Below are positions 17,099-22,920 of a DNA stretch of 22,920 nt, in pieces (within the stretch, counting starts at the first letter, position 1; every line of letters begins with the position of its first letter). The notes under the pieces are model-generated. The model was not told where the DNA came from. It saw only the letters and a program-made list of their open reading frames with translations, and did no database searches. The position numbers were made by a program, and so were the translations under genes. This DNA comes from Firmicutes bacterium UBA2598 (GTDB lineage Bacteria > Bacillota > PH28-bin88): contig DDKM01000005.1 of the NCBI GenBank assembly GCA_002339345.1, forward strand, positions 1 through 22,920, written 5' to 3'.

Positions 17099-17140
17099 AT
17101 GCAAGAAGCCGAGAGGATCCGTAAACTACCTCCTCACTAG
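17099..17140 (+). CDS. Candidate 13-codon leader peptide before yicC
   Basis: ATG at 17099 is preceded by AAGGTGA (17087-17093) and encodes MQEAERIRKLPPH, ending in TAG at 17138-17140. It begins 32 bases after the dapF stop. Codons Lys-Leu-Pro-Pro coincide with the 5' arm of the following hairpin, so a translating or paused ribosome would prevent that hairpin from forming. There is no homology evidence. The same bases include TATAAT (17095-17100), which could instead be a -10 box without a convincing -35, in which case the peptide may not be made. Confidence 0.4.
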   Translation: MQEAERIRKLPPH

Positions 17141-17191
17141 CAACCTTGGAGTCCATTCCCCGTACGGAGGTAGTTTGGCCTGGCATCCGGC
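17108..17191 (+). promoter_or_regulatory. Structured leader: long hairpin and competing stem upstream of yicC
   Basis: The core is a perfect 11-base-pair stem, AAACTACCTCC (17123-17133) with GGAGGTAGTTT (17166-17176), enclosing 32 bases. An outer stem can form from GCC (17108-17110) and GGAT (17115-17118) with ATCC and GGC (17185-17191), with GAGA (17111-17114) bulged out. That outer stem uses bases 17187-17191, which the adjacent terminator also needs, so the two are mutually exclusive on paper. I find none of the conserved blocks of T-box, SAM, lysine, c-di-GMP, purine or TPP riboswitches. Confidence 0.5.
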
Positions 17192-17227
17192 ATGGGCGTA
17201 CTTTTATGGTACGCCCGCCGGTTTTTT
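17187..17227 (+). terminator. Intrinsic terminator upstream of yicC (attenuator-type)
   Basis: The stem is CCGGC-AT-GGGCGTAC (17187-17201, AT bulged) with GTACGCCCGCCGG (17209-17221), loop TTTTATG, then TTTTTT (17222-17227). Thirteen pairs and a clean T run make it strong. It ends 30 bases before the yicC start, so it would either end dapF transcription or attenuate entry into the yicC operon. Confidence 0.85.
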
Positions 17228-17256
17228 GGTCCGTTAGAGCAGTGGAGGTGTGTGGA

Positions 17257-18141
17257 TTGGTCAGCAGCATGACCGGTTATGGCCGGGGAGAATACTCCGG
17301 CGCCGGGAAACATATCACCGTTGAAGTAAAGGCGGTAAATCACCGCTTCCTGGAGGTTTCGGTGCGGATTCCCCGCTATTACGCCATGCTGGAGGATCGG
17401 CTGCGGAAAAGGGTGAGGGATCTGGTCGCCAGGGGGTACCTGGAGCTTTTCTGCAATATTGAAGATGATGGGGAAAAAATGCGCCAGGTCAAGGTTGACA
17501 AAGATCTGGCGGTGGCTTATTATAATGCGTTGAAGGAATTGGGCGATTTGCTGGATATTTCCCCGCAAATCCAAGTTTACCAGTTGGCCCAAATGCCATC
17601 GGTGTTGGCGGTGGATAATCCGGTAGAAGACCTGGAGTCCCTCTGGCCAGTGCTAGAGGAAGCACTCCTGCGTGCCGTTGCAGCACTTGTCCAGATGCGT
17701 AAAGTGGAAGGGGAACGGCTGGTCAGGGATCTGGTTGAACGACAACAGGTCATCGCCACTGAACTAGAGGCTATCGAGAGACAAGCCCCGGTGGTGGTTG
17801 AGGAATACCGGCAAAGACTGCAAGCCCGGGTTGAGGAACTTCAACAGGAAGGTAAAGCTGTGGTGGATGAGTCCAGGCTGGCAACAGAAGTCGCCATGTT
17901 TGCCGACCGTTGCAACATCCAAGAGGAAATTGTCCGGTTACGCAGTCATCTTACCCAGTTTGGACAGGAAATGACAGGGGAGGGTCCGGTAGGCCGTAAA
18001 CTAGATTTTCTGGTACAGGAGATGTTCCGTGAGATCAATACTATCGGCTCAAAGGCAAACAATTTGGAAATCAGCCGGCGGGTTGTTAAAATAAAGGGTG
18101 AAATAGAAAAACTAAGGGAACAAATCCAGAATATCGAATAA
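17257..18141 (+). CDS. yicC: YicC/YloC family endoribonuclease
   Basis: This 294-residue protein begins MVSSMTGYGRGEYS and continues with VEVKAVNHRFLEVSVR, both hallmarks of the YicC_N domain. It ends with the DUF1732 region ending GKLDFLVQEMFREINTIGSKANNLEISRRVVKIKGEIEKLREQIQNIE, written here only for its key NTIGSK segment. E. coli YicC has been reported as an endoribonuclease acting on the small RNA RyhB. The frame reads back to 17146 through the terminator, but TTG at 17257, with GGAGG eight bases upstream, gives the conserved N-terminus. Middle residues 180-230 look helical and probably coiled. It is the first gene of a tight group with remA, gmk, rpoZ, coaBC and metK. Confidence 0.92.
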   Translation: MVSSMTGYGRGEYSGAGKHITVEVKAVNHRFLEVSVRIPRYYAMLEDRLRKRVRDLVARGYLELFCNIEDDGEKMRQVKVDKDLAVAYYNALKELGDLLDISPQIQVYQLAQMPSVLAVDNPVEDLESLWPVLEEALLRAVAALVQMRKVEGERLVRDLVERQQVIATELEAIERQAPVVVEEYRQRLQARVEELQQEGKAVVDESRLATEVAMFADRCNIQEEIVRLRSHLTQFGQEMTGEGPVGRKLDFLVQEMFREINTIGSKANNLEISRRVVKIKGEIEKLREQIQNIE

Positions 18142-18170
18142 GGTCATTAATGGGACAAGGGGGTAGCCAG

Positions 18171-18446
18171 ATGGATATCAAGCTGATCAATATTGGGTTC
18201 GGTAACATCGTTTCCGCAAATCGCATCGTGGCCATCGTCAGTCCGGAATCTGCACCAATCAAGCGGATTATCCAAGAGGCCAGGGACGGCGGGAATTTGG
18301 TGGATGCTACCTATGGCCGCCGCACGCGGGCGGTAATCATCACCGATAGTGGACACATTGTGCTGTCTGCCGTCCAGCCGGAAACCGTTGCCCACCGGTT
18401 ATCAGTTAAGGAGAGCGCTACCCATGGAGATGAAGGAGCAGAGTAA
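18171..18446 (+). CDS. remA: RemA/DUF370 regulatory DNA-binding protein
   Basis: The 91-residue protein is nearly collinear with B. subtilis RemA, an activator of extracellular matrix and osmoprotection genes that forms ring-shaped assemblies and binds repeated DNA sites. MDIKLINIGFGNIVSANR opens the protein and YGRRTRAVIITDSGHIVLSA follows. R18, R50 and R51, positions implicated in DNA binding in RemA, are conserved. The ATG at 18171 with AAGGGGGT upstream is preferred over the in-frame ATG at 18150. The last 23 bases overlap gmk. The C-terminal tail (KESATHGDEGAE) is a little longer than in Bacillus. Confidence 0.94.
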   Translation: MDIKLINIGFGNIVSANRIVAIVSPESAPIKRIIQEARDGGNLVDATYGRRTRAVIITDSGHIVLSAVQPETVAHRLSVKESATHGDEGAE

Positions 18447-19053
18447 ATTGGCGGCAGGTATGCTGGTTGTGGTGTCCGGCCCCTCCGGTGCCGGGAAGGG
18501 AACGGTTTGTAGGGCATTATTGGACCAAATGCCCCAGATGGCATATTCTATATCGGTAACCACCCGCTCTCCCAGGCTGGGGGAACAGGATGGAGTTAAC
18601 TACCATTACCTATCAAGGGATACCTTCATGCAGATGATCCAGCAAGGGGAGCTGCTGGAATGGGCGGAGGTGTATGGCAATTATTACGGAACTCCCAGGG
18701 CTCCGGTGGAGGAAAAACTACGGCAAGGGCGGGATGTGCTGCTGGAAATCGATGTCCAGGGAGCATTGCAGGTTAAACAGCGTTTTCCCCAGGGAATATT
18801 TGTCTTTGTAGTTCCCCCCTCGCTCGAGGAATTGCGGCGCCGGATTACCGGCCGCGGTACCGACACCTTTGAATCCATCAATTATCGCCTGGGATTTGCG
18901 ATGCAGGAAATCGCCGCAGCCCACCATTATGATTATGTAGTGGTAAATGACGAGGTGGATCTGGCTGCGGCGAAAATCCAGGCCATCCTGACTGCGGAAA
19001 GGTGTCGCCCGTTCCGTAATGAAAATGTGCTTCAAAGCCTTTACTCGGGTTAG
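18424..19053 (+). CDS. gmk: Guanylate kinase
   Basis: Gmk phosphorylates GMP to GDP. The 209-residue protein has the P-loop GPSGAGKG at residues 19-26, the GMP-binding segment SVTTRSPRLGEQDGVNYHYLS, GELLEWAEVYGNYYGT, and the lid region RRRITGRGTDTFESINYRL. The ATG at 18424 is chosen because AAGGAGAG lies eight bases upstream; in-frame ATGs at 18430 and 18460 are alternatives. It overlaps remA by 23 bases, implying coupled translation. The frame open further upstream (18349) is inside remA and is not used. Confidence 0.95.
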   Translation: MEMKEQSKLAAGMLVVVSGPSGAGKGTVCRALLDQMPQMAYSISVTTRSPRLGEQDGVNYHYLSRDTFMQMIQQGELLEWAEVYGNYYGTPRAPVEEKLRQGRDVLLEIDVQGALQVKQRFPQGIFVFVVPPSLEELRRRITGRGTDTFESINYRLGFAMQEIAAAHHYDYVVVNDEVDLAAAKIQAILTAERCRPFRNENVLQSLYSG

Positions 19054-19073
19054 GGTAGGAGGTTAGATTAACA

Positions 19074-19277
19074 GTGAAACAACCATCACTGGACGAATTG
19101 ATGGGCCATGTGGACAGTAAGTATACCCTGGTGGTTGTAGCAGCCAAGCGGGCAAGGGCCATCACCGATCAACGGGTGTCTCTACCGGACAAATCAACCA
19201 AGCCGGTAACCGTAGCCCTTTTTGAGATATCCCAGGGGAAGGTACGCTTCGAGCGTACTAAAGCGGGGATTAAGTAA
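19074..19277 (+). CDS. rpoZ: RNA polymerase omega subunit
   Basis: The 67-residue protein PSLDELMGHVDSKYTLVVVAAKRAR matches the omega family, which helps beta' fold and assemble into RNA polymerase. The ALFEISQGKVRFER tail is typical of clostridial omega. The GTG at 19074 has TAGGAGG at a slightly long distance (11 bases). The position after gmk is conserved across many bacteria. Its TAA is directly followed by the coaBC ATG. Confidence 0.92.
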   Translation: MKQPSLDELMGHVDSKYTLVVVAAKRARAITDQRVSLPDKSTKPVTVALFEISQGKVRFERTKAGIK

Positions 19278-20468
19278 ATGCTGGGGCATAAGAGGGTTCT
19301 ACTCGGTGTTACGGGCGGCATTGCCGCCTATAAGGCGGCTGAACTGGCTTCTCGGTTGGTGAAGGAAGGGGCGGAGGTGCAGGTGGTGATGACAGAGGCT
19401 GCCTGCCGGTTTGTGTCCCCCCTTACCTTTGCCGCACTGACCGGCCACCCTGTGCTGACGGACATGTTCCCGGCCAGTGGGGAAGTAACCCATATCGAGA
19501 CAGCCAGCCGGGCGGAGGTGGTGGCGGTTGTTCCTGCTACTGCCAATTTTATCGCCAAAATGACCATGGGCATGGCGGATGATCTGTTAACTGCCATTAT
19601 CCTGGCGACCAGCGCACCCGTTGTGGTGGCTCCGGCCATGAATTGCCAGATGTATGCTAAACCTGTGGTACAGGAGAACCTGTACAAATTGCGGCAGCGT
19701 GGGGTAACAGTGATTGAACCCGGTGTCGGCCGGTTGGCCTGTGGTGCTGAAGGGCCGGGCAGGCTGGCGGACCTGGATTTGATTTTGGCCCACATGGCCT
19801 TAGCCTGTTCCCCACGCCGGGATTTGGGCGGCAAGCGGGTTCTGGTTACAGCGGGCGGTACCCGGGAACCCCTTGACCCGGTCCGCTATGTGGGCAATCG
19901 TAGCAGCGGCAAAATGGGATATGCTATGGCCCAGGCTGCGGTGGAGCGGGGTGCGGAAGTAACGCTGGTCAGCACTGTCCAACACCTGCCGGTACCACCC
20001 ATGGTCACAGAGGTGAAGGTGGAAACGGCGGCGGAAATGCTGGACGTGGTGCTGGACCGCTTTCCGGAAACGGACATCGTGGTAAAAGCTGCAGCGGTGG
20101 CGGATTACCGTCCGGCGGAGACCGTCAATCGCAAATTGAAAAGGGGAACCGGGGATCTGGTCATTACCTTGCAACCAAATCCTGATATCCTGGCGGAACT
20201 GGGACGGCGCAAAACCCACCAGGTACTGGTTGGCTTTGCCGCCGAGACGGAAGATATCGTGCAAAATGCAGCGGAAAAGATGCGTCGTAAGGGTGTGGAC
20301 ATGATTGTAGCCAATGATGTGACTGCACCCGGAGCGGGTTTTGGTGCAGATACCAATATCGTTACTGTCATTACAGCAGACGGAAGAGTGGAAGAACTGC
20401 CCTGTTTGCCCAAGATAGTGGTTGCTCACAAGATATATGACTTGTTAACCTGCACAAACCAGCAATAA
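19278..20468 (+). CDS. coaBC: Bifunctional phosphopantothenoylcysteine decarboxylase / phosphopantothenate-cysteine ligase
   Basis: CoaBC carries out two steps of coenzyme A synthesis: ligation of cysteine to 4'-phosphopantothenate (CoaB, C-terminal half) and decarboxylation of the product (CoaC, N-terminal FMN domain). Residues H72 (THIE), N122 (PAMN) and C155 (GRLACG) correspond to E. coli H75, N125 and C158. CoaB shows VLVTAGGTREPLDPVRYVGNRSSGKMGYAMA and KAAAVADYRP. The full length of 396 residues is normal. The gene follows the rpoZ stop codon with no gap. In B. subtilis (yloI) priA comes next; here it is metK. Confidence 0.95.
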   Translation: MLGHKRVLLGVTGGIAAYKAAELASRLVKEGAEVQVVMTEAACRFVSPLTFAALTGHPVLTDMFPASGEVTHIETASRAEVVAVVPATANFIAKMTMGMADDLLTAIILATSAPVVVAPAMNCQMYAKPVVQENLYKLRQRGVTVIEPGVGRLACGAEGPGRLADLDLILAHMALACSPRRDLGGKRVLVTAGGTREPLDPVRYVGNRSSGKMGYAMAQAAVERGAEVTLVSTVQHLPVPPMVTEVKVETAAEMLDVVLDRFPETDIVVKAAAVADYRPAETVNRKLKRGTGDLVITLQPNPDILAELGRRKTHQVLVGFAAETEDIVQNAAEKMRRKGVDMIVANDVTAPGAGFGADTNIVTVITADGRVEELPCLPKIVVAHKIYDLLTCTNQQ

Positions 20469-20487
20469 GGATAAGGAGTTGAGGGAT

Positions 20488-21681
20488 TTGGCCCGTAAGC
20501 TGTTTACATCAGAATCCGTGACCGAAGGGCACCCGGACAAAATTGCCGACCAGATTTCCGATGCGGTACTGGATGCCATCATCGCCCAGGATCCCGATGC
20601 CAGGGTAGCCTGTGAGACATCCATTACTACTGGTCTGGTGCTGGTAGCCGGGGAGATCACCACCGACTGTTATGTGGATATCCCCAAGGTGGTGCGGGAG
20701 ACTATCCGCAATATCGGCTATACTAGGGCCAAATACGGCTTTGACTGTGATACCTGTGCAGTGTTAACCTCCATCGATGAACAGTCGCCGGACATCGCCA
20801 TGGGTGTAGACAGGGCTTTGGAAGCCAAGACCGGGGAAATGTCCGACAGTGAAATTGAGGCTATCGGTGCCGGCGACCAGGGGATGATGTTCGGTTACGC
20901 TACCAATGAAACACCCGAAATGATGCCCATGCCTATCGCCTTTGCCCATGCCTTGACCCGGCGCTTGGCCGCCGTGCGGAAATCCCGGGAGTTAAGCTAC
21001 CTGCGGCCGGACGGCAAGTCCCAAGTGACGGTGGAGTATGTCGACGGCCGCCCGGCCAGGATCGATACCATCGTCATTTCCACCCAGCACCGGCCGGAAG
21101 TGGATATGGAGACCCTGCGTGCCGATGTGCTGCAGCATGTCGTCAAGCCGGTCATACCAGAACAATTCCTTGACAATAAAACTCGTTACCTCATTAACCC
21201 CACCGGTCGGTTTGTCATCGGCGGTCCCCAGGGTGATACCGGGTTGACCGGGCGCAAGATCATTGTGGACACCTATGGCGGCATGGCCCGACATGGCGGG
21301 GGCGCCTTTTCCGGTAAGGACCCCACCAAGGTGGATCGTTCCGCCACCTATGCCGCCCGATATGTGGCCAAGAATATAGTGGCCGCCGGGTTGGCGGAAC
21401 GGTGTGAGGTGCAGTTGGCCTACGCCATTGGGGTCGCCCATCCTGTGTCCATCATGGTGGAAACCTTCGGTACCGGTGTAATGGACGAAGAAGCTTTGGT
21501 CCGCCTGGTGCGGGAAAACTTCGACCTACGGCCGGCCGGGATTATCCGTGAACTGGACCTGCGACGGCCAATTTACCGGCCTATTGCCGCATACGGCCAC
21601 TTCGGCCGCCTGGATTTAGACCTGCCGTGGGAACGGACGGACAAGGCGGAAAGCCTTCGCCGTCACGCCGGTAGGGTATAA
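20488..21681 (+). CDS. metK: S-adenosylmethionine synthetase
   Basis: MetK forms S-adenosylmethionine from methionine and ATP. The 397-residue protein has FTSESVTEGHPDKIADQISD at the N-terminus (H15 and D17 of the active site), the GAGDQGMMFGYA hexapeptide region, and the P-loop-like GGGAFSGKDPTKVDRSA. A TTG at 20479 is in frame but touches the AAGGAG ribosome binding site. The TTG at 20488, nine bases after AAGGAG, gives the usual MARKLFTSES start. I see no S-box or other SAM riboswitch in the 19 bases between coaBC and metK, so control must come from the upstream operon or an internal promoter. A hairpin follows the gene. Confidence 0.95.
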   Translation: MARKLFTSESVTEGHPDKIADQISDAVLDAIIAQDPDARVACETSITTGLVLVAGEITTDCYVDIPKVVRETIRNIGYTRAKYGFDCDTCAVLTSIDEQSPDIAMGVDRALEAKTGEMSDSEIEAIGAGDQGMMFGYATNETPEMMPMPIAFAHALTRRLAAVRKSRELSYLRPDGKSQVTVEYVDGRPARIDTIVISTQHRPEVDMETLRADVLQHVVKPVIPEQFLDNKTRYLINPTGRFVIGGPQGDTGLTGRKIIVDTYGGMARHGGGAFSGKDPTKVDRSATYAARYVAKNIVAAGLAERCEVQLAYAIGVAHPVSIMVETFGTGVMDEEALVRLVRENFDLRPAGIIRELDLRRPIYRPIAAYGHFGRLDLDLPWERTDKAESLRRHAGRV

Positions 21682-21710
21682 CAATAGATTTGCAGTTGCC
21701 ATACCTTTAC

Positions 21711-21743
21711 TTAAGGGAGCACCAGTATCAGTGCTCCCCTTAA
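21711..21743 (+). terminator. Hairpin after metK, possible terminator
   Basis: TTAAGGGAGCAC (21711-21722) pairs with GTGCTCCCCTTAA (21731-21743), one C being bulged; the loop is CAGTATCA. No T run follows, so it may be an RNA-stabilising hairpin or a weak terminator rather than a classical one. It separates the metK operon from the tRNA promoter. Confidence 0.55.
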
Positions 21744-21771
21744 TGCTTGCCCAGGCGGTAAAAGTCGTCAC

Positions 21772-21800
21772 TTGCATGAGATTCCTTAATCATGTATAAT
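21772..21800 (+). promoter_or_regulatory. tRNA-Thr promoter
   Basis: TTGCAT (21772-21777), a 17-base spacer and a perfect TATAAT (21795-21800) lie 33 bases before the tRNA. The -35 matches only TTG of the consensus but equals the -35 proposed for rqcH. Confidence 0.65.
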
Positions 21801-21833
21801 TTTTGGGGCGGAGAGTAAAACCAGAATTATTGT

Positions 21834-21908
21834 GCTGATGTGGCTCAGGGGTAGAGCAGCGCACTCGTAATGCGCAGGTCGCGGGTTCGAATCCCGCCAT
21901 CAGCTCCA
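21834..21908 (+). tRNA. tRNA-Thr (anticodon CGU)
   Basis: The cloverleaf folds cleanly. The acceptor stem is GCTGATG (21834-21840) with CATCAGC (21898-21904). The anticodon stem GCGCA/TGCGC encloses the loop CTCGTAA, giving anticodon CGU for ACG. The T arm is GCGGGTTCGAATCCCGC. Discriminator T and an encoded CCA (21906-21908) finish it. Confidence 0.95.
21882..21908 (+). other. Probable attachment site of an integrated element (tRNA 3' end)
   Basis: The T-arm and 3' end of tRNA-Thr are a standard target of tyrosine integrases, and a degenerate integrase gene begins 70 bases downstream, transcribed toward the tRNA. Only one copy of the core is in the window; the partner direct repeat would be beyond the right edge. 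The exact core limits cannot be fixed from one copy. Confidence 0.5.
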
Positions 21909-21977
21909 AAAAAGCTAATAATGGTGCGGCTTTCGAGACGCGGAGCGGCGACTTAATTGGGGAAAAATGGGTTTTGG

Positions 21978-22920
21978 TCACCGTTTGGTCACGAGCCGCA
22001 AGGAGCGGACAGGGACATATCCTGTCCTATTTTTTTGCCCGCTTCCTTGGAGCACTTCGTGGAAACGGAGCATGGCCTCGCGTTCGACATTGGGCATTAC
22101 GTGGTGATAAACCCTGATTGTAAAAGCTACGTCGCTGTGGCCCAAACGCTGGCTCACCATCTTTATGTCTTCACCGCGCTTTATAAGCAGGGTTGCATGG
22201 GTGTGTCTTAAGTCATGAAAGCGAATATCCGGTAGCCCTGCTTTTTTAAAGGTGTACCCGTTTCGCTGGGGAATACCATTCCCTGGTCCTGATACATCGG
22301 CCCCAGGCGAAGTTTATGCTGCATTTGCTGTATGCGGTGTTTTTTCAATGCTTCAACGACGGATGGCGGCAGTGAAATTGTTCGCTTAGAGGTTTTAGTT
22401 TTCGGCGGAACGAATTGGAGCTTCCCTTTTGCCGTTTCAATCGTTCTCTGGACCGTCAAAAGTCCGTTCTGAAGGTCAATATCCTCCCACCGTAAGCCCA
22501 ACACTTCTCCTCTTCTCAGGCCGGTTCCCAGGACCGTGACGAACAGCGCTTCAAAACGATTTCCTTTGGCTGCGTCTAAGAAACGTGCTATTTGCTCTTC
22601 CGTCAGCGGGGTAATTTCTGTGTCTTCCGGTGAAGGCGGATGAACTTTATCCGCCGGATTTCGTGGAATCATGTCCAGATTTACAGCGGTTTCCAGAGCC
22701 TTATGGAGAACGCTGTGAATGTAACGCACTGAGGCCTTGCTTAAACCGCCTTTTTCCCCGTCTGACCTGTTTCCCGCTAGTTTTTCAGTGTATAGACACT
22801 AAATATGATATGGTGTTAGTTTACTGAGAGGTATTTTCCCCAGGGTTGGATTGATATGATTTCTGATTATGCTTTCGTAGCGATAGAAAGTTTTATCGAA
22901 ACCCGCCCCTGAAAACCCAC
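21978..22920 (-). pseudogene. Tyrosine recombinase/integrase, disrupted, 5' end outside the window
   Basis: Reading leftward from the window edge, three in-order pieces of one phage-type integrase are visible. Piece 1 (22920-22802) reads FYRYESIIRNHINPTLGKIP and LSKLTPYHI, then meets TAG (complement of 22799-22801) where a Gln codon is usual. Piece 2 continues in the same frame with YTEKLAGNRSDGEKGGLSKA and the catalytic TGLRRGEVLGLRWEDI to 22248. Piece 3 is in the -1 frame from the A run at 22242-22247: HDLRHTHATLL, LGHSDVAFTIRVYHHV, ending at 21978. R, H-x-x-R, H and the nucleophile Tyr are all still encoded. The stop plus the shift indicate an inactive remnant unless the shift is programmed or an assembly error. 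Confidence 0.85.

Noticed and set aside
17095..17100. TATAAT as promoter for the yicC operon
   Set aside because: It is a perfect -10 but has no acceptable -35 at 16-18 bases and overlaps a ribosome binding site plus ATG; kept only as an alternative reading.
17146..17256. Upstream extension of yicC
   Set aside because: It would translate the hairpin and terminator; the conserved MVSSMTGYGRG start and its ribosome binding site are at 17257.
21711..21743. Hairpin after metK as an insertion-sequence terminal repeat
   Set aside because: It is a single local hairpin with no transposase and no partner copy; a transcript 3' structure fits better.
21790..21981. 63-residue minus-strand ORF containing LMAGFEPATCALRVRCSTPE
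   Set aside because: It is the antisense translation of the tRNA-Thr gene, a well-known false protein found across databases; the cloverleaf explains the bases.
22630..22827. 65-residue plus-strand ORF over the integrase
   Set aside because: The opposite strand carries clear integrase sequence across the whole stretch.
1..22920. CRISPR array, defence genes, secondary-metabolite or phage structural genes
   Set aside because: No spaced direct repeats and no such domains were seen in any frame; only the integrase remnant is mobile-element related.

Overview
This window looks like core chromosome of a moderately GC-rich member of the Firmicutes, most likely a spore-former or sulfate reducer in the Clostridia (Desulfotomaculum/Peptococcaceae-like; this lineage is an inference). 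The evidence is the pyr operon with PyrR attenuators, strong AGGAGG-type ribosome binding sites, frequent GTG/TTG starts, and the order pyr - rqcH - Ca2+ ATPase - yicC - remA - gmk - rpoZ - coaBC. That order matches the Bacillus subtilis pyr-yloA-yloB-yloC-remA-gmk-rpoZ-yloI segment, here with dapF inserted and metK at the end.

Layout. (1) 26-2423: a divergent pair, an FAD-dependent amine/amino-acid oxidoreductase (minus) and a DUF1786 protein (plus). (2) 2424-11222: the UMP biosynthesis operon pyrR-pyrB-pyrC-carA-carB-pyrF-pyrE. It has a near-consensus promoter, two PyrR-type transcription attenuators (before pyrR and before pyrB) and a strong terminator. pyrK and pyrD (dihydroorotate dehydrogenase) are missing from the operon. 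(3) 11240-13265, minus strand: rqcH (ribosome quality control) followed by an unrecognised 59-residue gene with an excellent ribosome binding site. (4) 13418-21681, plus strand: a SERCA-type Ca2+ P-type ATPase, dapF with its own promoter, then yicC-remA-gmk-rpoZ-coaBC-metK. Between dapF and yicC lies a 13-codon ORF overlapping a long hairpin, followed by an intrinsic terminator: an attenuator-like arrangement I cannot assign to a known family. (5) 21834-22920: tRNA-Thr(CGU) followed by a decayed tyrosine integrase that runs off the right edge. The integrase carries an in-frame TAG and a -1 frameshift. This is the expected picture of an integrated element, or its remnant, using the 3' end of the tRNA gene as attachment site.

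How the genes work together. PyrB, PyrC, CarA, CarB, PyrF and PyrE cover all steps to UMP except dihydroorotate oxidation, and PyrR senses the product to attenuate its own operon twice. The yicC-metK block joins RNA turnover (YicC), matrix/osmotic regulation (RemA), GMP synthesis (Gmk), RNA polymerase assembly (omega), coenzyme A synthesis (CoaBC) and S-adenosylmethionine synthesis (MetK). No defence system, CRISPR array or transposon is visible. The most unusual items are the dapF-yicC leader, the operon without pyrKD, the small gene after rqcH, the palindromic rqcH/ATPase intergenic region and the integrase whose frameshift sits exactly on an A_AAA_AAG heptamer.
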